A DNA stretch of 10,398 bases from positions 1 to 10,398 of the forward strand of contig CANGMU010000063.1 in the NCBI GenBank assembly GCA_947454665.1. Direction: 5' to 3'. Below are positions 7,543 through 10,398 of the stretch, in pieces; position 1 is the stretch's first letter; the number at the start of each line of letters is the position of its first letter. A program made the translations under genes and the position numbers. The notes below the pieces were generated by a model. That model made no database searches. It had not been told where the DNA came from and saw only the letters and a program-made list of their open reading frames with translations. This DNA comes from Pseudomonadota bacterium. Lineage in GTDB: Bacteria > Pseudomonadota > Gammaproteobacteria > Steroidobacterales > Steroidobacteraceae.

Positions 7543-8190
7543 ATGACCGAATCGATCGACGCCGGGCTCTTCCGTGACTGGCTGAGGGACACGGAAGCGA
7601 TGCTGCGCGGGACGGGCGGCGCCGATGTGCCCTGCGGGAGTTGCGTGGGCTGCTGCGTGTCGTCGTACCACATCTGGCTGCGGCCGGAAGACCGCGTGGC
7701 CTATGACGAAGTGCCGGAGGAATTCCTCCTCCGCGGCCGCGGCCAGCCGGAAGGGCATCATTTGATGGGCTATCGCGATGATGGCCGCTGCCCGATGCAC
7801 ACCGCGCAGGGCTGCCGCATCTATGCGGATCGCCCACAGACCTGTCGCGACTATGACTGCCGCATCTTCACCGCAGCGGGCATCGAGGCCGGCGATGCCA
7901 TCAAGCACGTCATCAACGAGCGGGTCCGCGCCTGGCGTTTCCGATATGCCGATGACGCGGATCGTGCGGCGCATGTCGCCGTCACGGCGGCTGCGACCTT
8001 CATCCGCAAACAGGCGGAGGCCTTCGCGGGCGCTGCGCCGACCGCGCCAACAGGCATCGCCGTGCTGGCCCTGAAGTCGCATCGCGTGTTCCTCGATCCG
8101 GGCGCGGAATCGTGCGAGGCTGCGGCCCTTGCCAAGGCGATCATCGAGGCCAGCAGAGCCTTTGACGCCGACAGGGGGAATCAGACATGA
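7543..8190 (+). CDS. YkgJ family cysteine cluster protein (putative zinc/iron-chelating CxxCxxCC domain)
   Basis: A 215-residue, apparently cytoplasmic protein with the CxxCxxCC signature near residues 31-38 (PCGSCVGCC) and a second cysteine group around 85-107 (GRCPMH, GCRIYADRPQTCRDYDC). This matches the YkgJ/CxxCxxCC family, thought to bind zinc or iron, possibly as an Fe-S cluster; its biochemical role is not known. The C-terminal half is helical and Ala-rich, without further cysteine clusters apart from one late Cys. ATG 7543 is the only possible start in frame, since TAG and TGA stops lie just upstream, but it has no good Shine-Dalgarno. It overlaps the sulfurtransferase gene by four bases (ATGA), so the two are translated together. 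The pairing with a sulfur-transfer enzyme fits a role in metal-sulfur chemistry, but that is only context. Confidence 0.88.
   Translation: MTESIDAGLFRDWLRDTEAMLRGTGGADVPCGSCVGCCVSSYHIWLRPEDRVAYDEVPEEFLLRGRGQPEGHHLMGYRDDGRCPMHTAQGCRIYADRPQTCRDYDCRIFTAAGIEAGDAIKHVINERVRAWRFRYADDADRAAHVAVTAAATFIRKQAEAFAGAAPTAPTGIAVLALKSHRVFLDPGAESCEAAALAKAIIEASRAFDADRGNQT
8173..8179 (+). promoter_or_regulatory. Shine-Dalgarno site of the sulfurtransferase gene
   Basis: AGGGGGA sits 7 bases before the ATG at 8187, inside the last codons of the YkgJ-family gene. The start overlaps that gene's TGA stop, so this site supports both the chosen start and coupled translation. Confidence 0.65.
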
Positions 8191-9050
8191 ACGCCGCATC
8201 TCTGCCGTTGCTGGTCGACACGGACTGGCTCGCGACGAACCTCGATGCACCGGACCTGCGCGTGCTGGATTGTTCCGTCACGCTGGTGCCGGTCGAAGGC
8301 GGCGTGCGGCTGGAGAGCGGCCGCGCAGCCTGGGCTGCCGGCCATATCCCGGGTTCGGGCTTCGCCGACCTGATGCAGGACCTGTCCGACCGCGACACGA
8401 AGCTGCCGATGATGATGCCGCCCGCCGCGCAGTTCGCCGCGGCGCTGGGCGCGCTGGGTGTCGGTCCCGGCACGCGCGTCGTCGTGTACGACGCCGGCAA
8501 CCACACCTGGGCGACGCGCCTGTGGTGGATGCTGCGCGCGATGGGCTTCGATGAGGTTGCCGTGCTGGATGGCGGGCTCAACCGCTGGAAGGCCGAAGGT
8601 CGCGCGCTGTCCGTGGAGCTGCCCTCGCATCCTGTTGTCGGCTTCATCGCGCAGCCGCGTGCCACCGCTTTCGTGGATCGTGAAGCTGTCCGCGGCGCGT
8701 TGGGTTCCGCGCAGGTGCGGATGATCAATGCGTTGTCGGCGGATGAACATGCCGGCCGCGTGAGCCGAACGCCGCGGCCCGGCCGTATTCCGGGCAGTGG
8801 CAACGTGCCGGCGGGCTCGCTGGTCGACTCGGCCACGGGTCGATACCGGAACCTGGATGAAATCCGCGCATTGATGCAGTCCTCCGGCGCGATGGACGCG
8901 CCGCGCGTCATCGCCTACTGCGGTGGCGGCATTGCCGCGACCAGCATTGCCTTCAGCCTTGCGCGTCTCGGCGTGCAGGATGTGGCCGTCTACGACGGTT
9001 CGCTGGTCGACTGGAGTTCGGATCCCTTGCTGCCGATGGAAACCGGTTGA
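8187..9050 (+). CDS. Sulfurtransferase, two-domain rhodanese (thiosulfate / 3-mercaptopyruvate type)
   Basis: Tandem-rhodanese protein, 287 residues (usual 280-300), probably cytoplasmic as it lacks a signal peptide. The N-terminal domain (about 8-135) has the motifs HIPGS, VVVYDAGN and VAVLDGGLNRW; an Asp stands where an active rhodanese has its cysteine, as expected for the inactive structural domain. The C-terminal domain (about 155-285) has GRIPGSGNVP and the catalytic loop YCGGGIAAT, with C245 carrying the persulfide. The loop CGGGIA differs from both the thiosulfate (CRKGVT) and the mercaptopyruvate (CGSGVT) classics but is closer to the latter, so the donor cannot be assigned with certainty. 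The start overlaps the YkgJ-family stop (ATGA) and has a strong Shine-Dalgarno. It is the middle gene of a three-gene operon. Confidence 0.93.
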   Translation: MNAASLPLLVDTDWLATNLDAPDLRVLDCSVTLVPVEGGVRLESGRAAWAAGHIPGSGFADLMQDLSDRDTKLPMMMPPAAQFAAALGALGVGPGTRVVVYDAGNHTWATRLWWMLRAMGFDEVAVLDGGLNRWKAEGRALSVELPSHPVVGFIAQPRATAFVDREAVRGALGSAQVRMINALSADEHAGRVSRTPRPGRIPGSGNVPAGSLVDSATGRYRNLDEIRALMQSSGAMDAPRVIAYCGGGIAATSIAFSLARLGVQDVAVYDGSLVDWSSDPLLPMETG

Positions 9051-9054
9051 GGAG
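9049..9054 (+). promoter_or_regulatory. Shine-Dalgarno site of the Tat-FMN dehydrogenase gene
   Basis: GAGGAG overlaps the TGA stop of the sulfurtransferase gene and lies 10 bases before ATG 9065. It argues against the TTG at 9047 as start, which would overlap the site, and favours 9065 over the ATG at 9080, which has only a weak upstream site. Confidence 0.6.
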
Positions 9055-9064
9055 TGCGCCCCGC

Positions 9065-10282
9065 ATGAACCCGAGTGACATGAGCAATAGACGTGCCCTG
9101 CTGAAGTTCCTTGCCGCGAGCCCCTTGCTGGGTTCGATCGCCGCCGCCGAGCGCGCGCTGGCGGAGGAGCGCTTCATACAGTCCGCGGCGGAGGGGCTCG
9201 ACGTCTTCGAGTTCGAAGCGGCCGCCCGCAACATCCTGCCGCCCGCGCACTGGGGCTATCTGTCGAGCGGTGTCGACGGCGACGTCACGCTGCGTGCGAA
9301 CAGCGCCGCCTATGCCCGGTGGCAGCTCAGGGCACGTCGCCTGGTCGACGTCAGCAAGATGGACCTGTCGACGGAGGTCTTCGGCACGAAGATGGCCACG
9401 CCGCTGTTCCTGTCGCCGATCGGCAGCCAGCGTGCCTTCCACCAGTTGGGCGAGCTGGAGGTGGCCAAGGCCGCCAAGTCCCGCAATGCGCTGCAGGTGG
9501 TCTCGACGGTTGCATCGATGCCGCTCGAGACGATCATCGAAACGCGCGGCGCGCCCGTGTGGCTGCAGCTCTATACGACGAACAAGATGGATGCGATGCA
9601 GAAGATCGTGAAGCGCGCCGAGAAGGCGGGCTGCCCGGTCGTCGCCGTCACGGTGGATACGCCCGCCGGCCGCAACACGGCGACCGCGACGCGGCTGCGT
9701 CGCGACGACACGCGCACCTGCTCGAACTGCCATGTGGTCGGACCAACCGGGAACCCCGCGCCGAACCTCGCCCTGAAGCCGCTGTTCGCGGGCATCGACA
9801 CGCAGGGCCTGGGCCAGACGTCGCCCTCGCTGACCTGGGACTTCATCAAGCGGCTGCGTGACATGACCACGATGAAGATCGTGCTCAAGGGCATCGAGGA
9901 CGAAGAAGACGCGCGGCTTGCGGTTCAGCACGGCGCAGACGGCGTGTATGTGTCGAACCATGGCGGCCGGGCGCTGGAAAGCGGGCGCGGTACGGTGGAA
10001 TCGCTGTCCGAGGTCGTCCGTGGTGCGGACGGCAAGATCCCGGTGTTGCTGGATGGTGGCATCCGCCGCGGCACGGATGTTTACAAGGCGCTGGCGCTGG
10101 GTGCTTCGGCCGTCGGCATCGGTCGGCCGCAGGTCTGGGGCCTGGCGTCTTTCGGCCAAGCCGGCGTCGAGCGCGTGCTCGACATCCTCAACATGGAACT
10201 GCGTCTGGCCATGGCGGGCTGCGGGGCCCGCAACGTCCGCGAGATCAGCGCCGCATCGCTGTACGACACGCGCCGGGGCTAG
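9065..10282 (+). CDS. Tat-exported FMN-dependent alpha-hydroxy-acid dehydrogenase (lactate dehydrogenase/glycolate oxidase family) with a CxxCH motif
   Basis: TIM-barrel flavoenzyme oxidising a 2-hydroxy acid (lactate-, glycolate- or mandelate-like) to the 2-keto acid. From ATG 9065 it has 405 residues. The leader SNRRALLKFL (R9, R10), a short hydrophobic region and a possible cleavage site after ALA (residue 33) indicate twin-arginine export with FMN already bound. Family active-site residues are visible: QLY after 'PVWL', R203 in DTPAGRN, K275 in VLKGIED, and H299 and R302 in SNHGGRAL, then DGGIRRGTD for phosphate binding. Unusually, TCSNCHVVG at 218-226 contains CxxCH (C219, C222, H223), a heme c attachment motif, in the loop between R203 and K275; most family members lack it. 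It ends a three-gene operon, 14 bases after the sulfurtransferase. The electron acceptor (own heme, soluble cytochrome, or quinone) and substrate are unknown. The family is sure; heme binding is a hypothesis. Confidence 0.94.
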   Translation: MNPSDMSNRRALLKFLAASPLLGSIAAAERALAEERFIQSAAEGLDVFEFEAAARNILPPAHWGYLSSGVDGDVTLRANSAAYARWQLRARRLVDVSKMDLSTEVFGTKMATPLFLSPIGSQRAFHQLGELEVAKAAKSRNALQVVSTVASMPLETIIETRGAPVWLQLYTTNKMDAMQKIVKRAEKAGCPVVAVTVDTPAGRNTATATRLRRDDTRTCSNCHVVGPTGNPAPNLALKPLFAGIDTQGLGQTSPSLTWDFIKRLRDMTTMKIVLKGIEDEEDARLAVQHGADGVYVSNHGGRALESGRGTVESLSEVVRGADGKIPVLLDGGIRRGTDVYKALALGASAVGIGRPQVWGLASFGQAGVERVLDILNMELRLAMAGCGARNVREISAASLYDTRRG

Positions 10283-10398
10283 AAGCGGTCCCCGGCCTGC
10301 GCGACGCGGATCCACTCGCGGCAGGCGGCCGCAGCGGCGTCGGCTTCAGCCGGCGCCCAGGCCGCGAATTCAACGGCCGTCGCCGGGTCGTAGGGGCC
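10279..10398 (-). CDS. C-terminal end of an unidentified protein (partial)
   Basis: On the minus strand the frame is open from the right edge for 39 codons to a TAG at 10281-10279. Third positions are almost all G or C, as in the neighbouring genes, and the peptide ends in CREWIRVAQAGDRF, a plausible soluble C-terminus after an Ala-rich stretch. Its stop overlaps the stop of the FMN dehydrogenase gene, a usual arrangement for convergent genes. The fragment is too short to name a family, and the plus-strand frame here is also open, so the call is tentative. Confidence 0.5.
   Translation of the reverse strand, partial: GPYDPATAVEFAAWAPAEADAAAAACREWIRVAQAGDRF

Noticed and set aside
5838..7577. 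A 579-codon open frame on the plus strand spanning the RND and adaptor genes
   Set aside because: It covers two real genes and their junction on the other strand, is Arg/Asp/Gly-rich without any motif, and runs into the YkgJ-family start in another frame.
7437..7673. N-terminal extension of the efflux adaptor to an ATG at 7673
   Set aside because: The lipoprotein signal and lipobox begin exactly at 7436; the extension would overlap the divergent YkgJ-family coding region and reads as non-conserved filler.
9047..9064. TTG at 9047 as the start of the FMN dehydrogenase
   Set aside because: The good ribosome site GAGGAG (9049-9054) would then lie inside the gene; ATG 9065 places it properly and keeps the twin-arginine leader of normal length.
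8990..10315. A 441-codon open frame on the minus strand opposite the FMN dehydrogenase
   Set aside because: Shadow of a strongly conserved plus-strand gene; Arg/His/Gln-rich, no recognisable domain, and in a different frame from the partial minus-strand gene at the right edge.

Overview
The window is a stretch of high-GC (clearly above 60 % by eye) bacterial chromosome, densely coding, with strong G/C preference at third codon positions and Shine-Dalgarno-type starts. The gene content (quinoprotein dehydrogenase with fused cytochrome c, HAE1-type RND pump, twin-arginine-exported oxidoreductases, two-domain rhodanese) fits a Gram-negative proteobacterium, probably an environmental gamma- or alphaproteobacterium. 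I cannot place it more precisely. I see no rRNA, tRNA, CRISPR, transposase or integrase, and no gene-free stretch over 300 bases; the longest intergenic gap is 106 bp.

Layout. (1) 1-3084, plus strand: the C-terminal ~640 residues of a PQQ-dependent alcohol dehydrogenase with a fused cytochrome c domain, followed 21 bp later by a short-chain dehydrogenase that carries a twin-arginine signal. (2) 3105-7436, minus strand: a two-gene RND efflux operon, lipoprotein adaptor then AcrB-like transporter, ending in a clear intrinsic terminator that lies partly inside the 3' end of the convergent SDR gene. (3) 7543-10282, plus strand, divergent from the efflux operon: a tightly packed three-gene operon encoding a YkgJ-type cysteine-cluster protein, a two-domain sulfurtransferase and a Tat-exported FMN-dependent alpha-hydroxy-acid dehydrogenase. 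(4) From 10279 to the right edge, minus strand: the apparent last 39 codons of a further gene whose stop codon overlaps the preceding one.

How the genes may work together. Three proteins look like periplasmic oxidoreductases: the PQQ/heme enzyme (fused cytochrome; signal region outside the window), the Tat-SDR and the Tat-FMN dehydrogenase. The region therefore looks like accessory periplasmic oxidation capacity for alcohols and hydroxy acids, interrupted by a drug or solvent efflux operon. Most notable are: a CxxCH motif in the mobile-loop region of the Tat-exported FMN enzyme; a nicotinamide-dependent SDR fold exported by Tat; and a PQQ enzyme that has the Asp-Tyr-Asp signature of lanthanide-dependent enzymes but no adjacent-cysteine disulfide. 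The families are well known. The unusual part is the combination and these sequence variants, and a shared pathway is inference.
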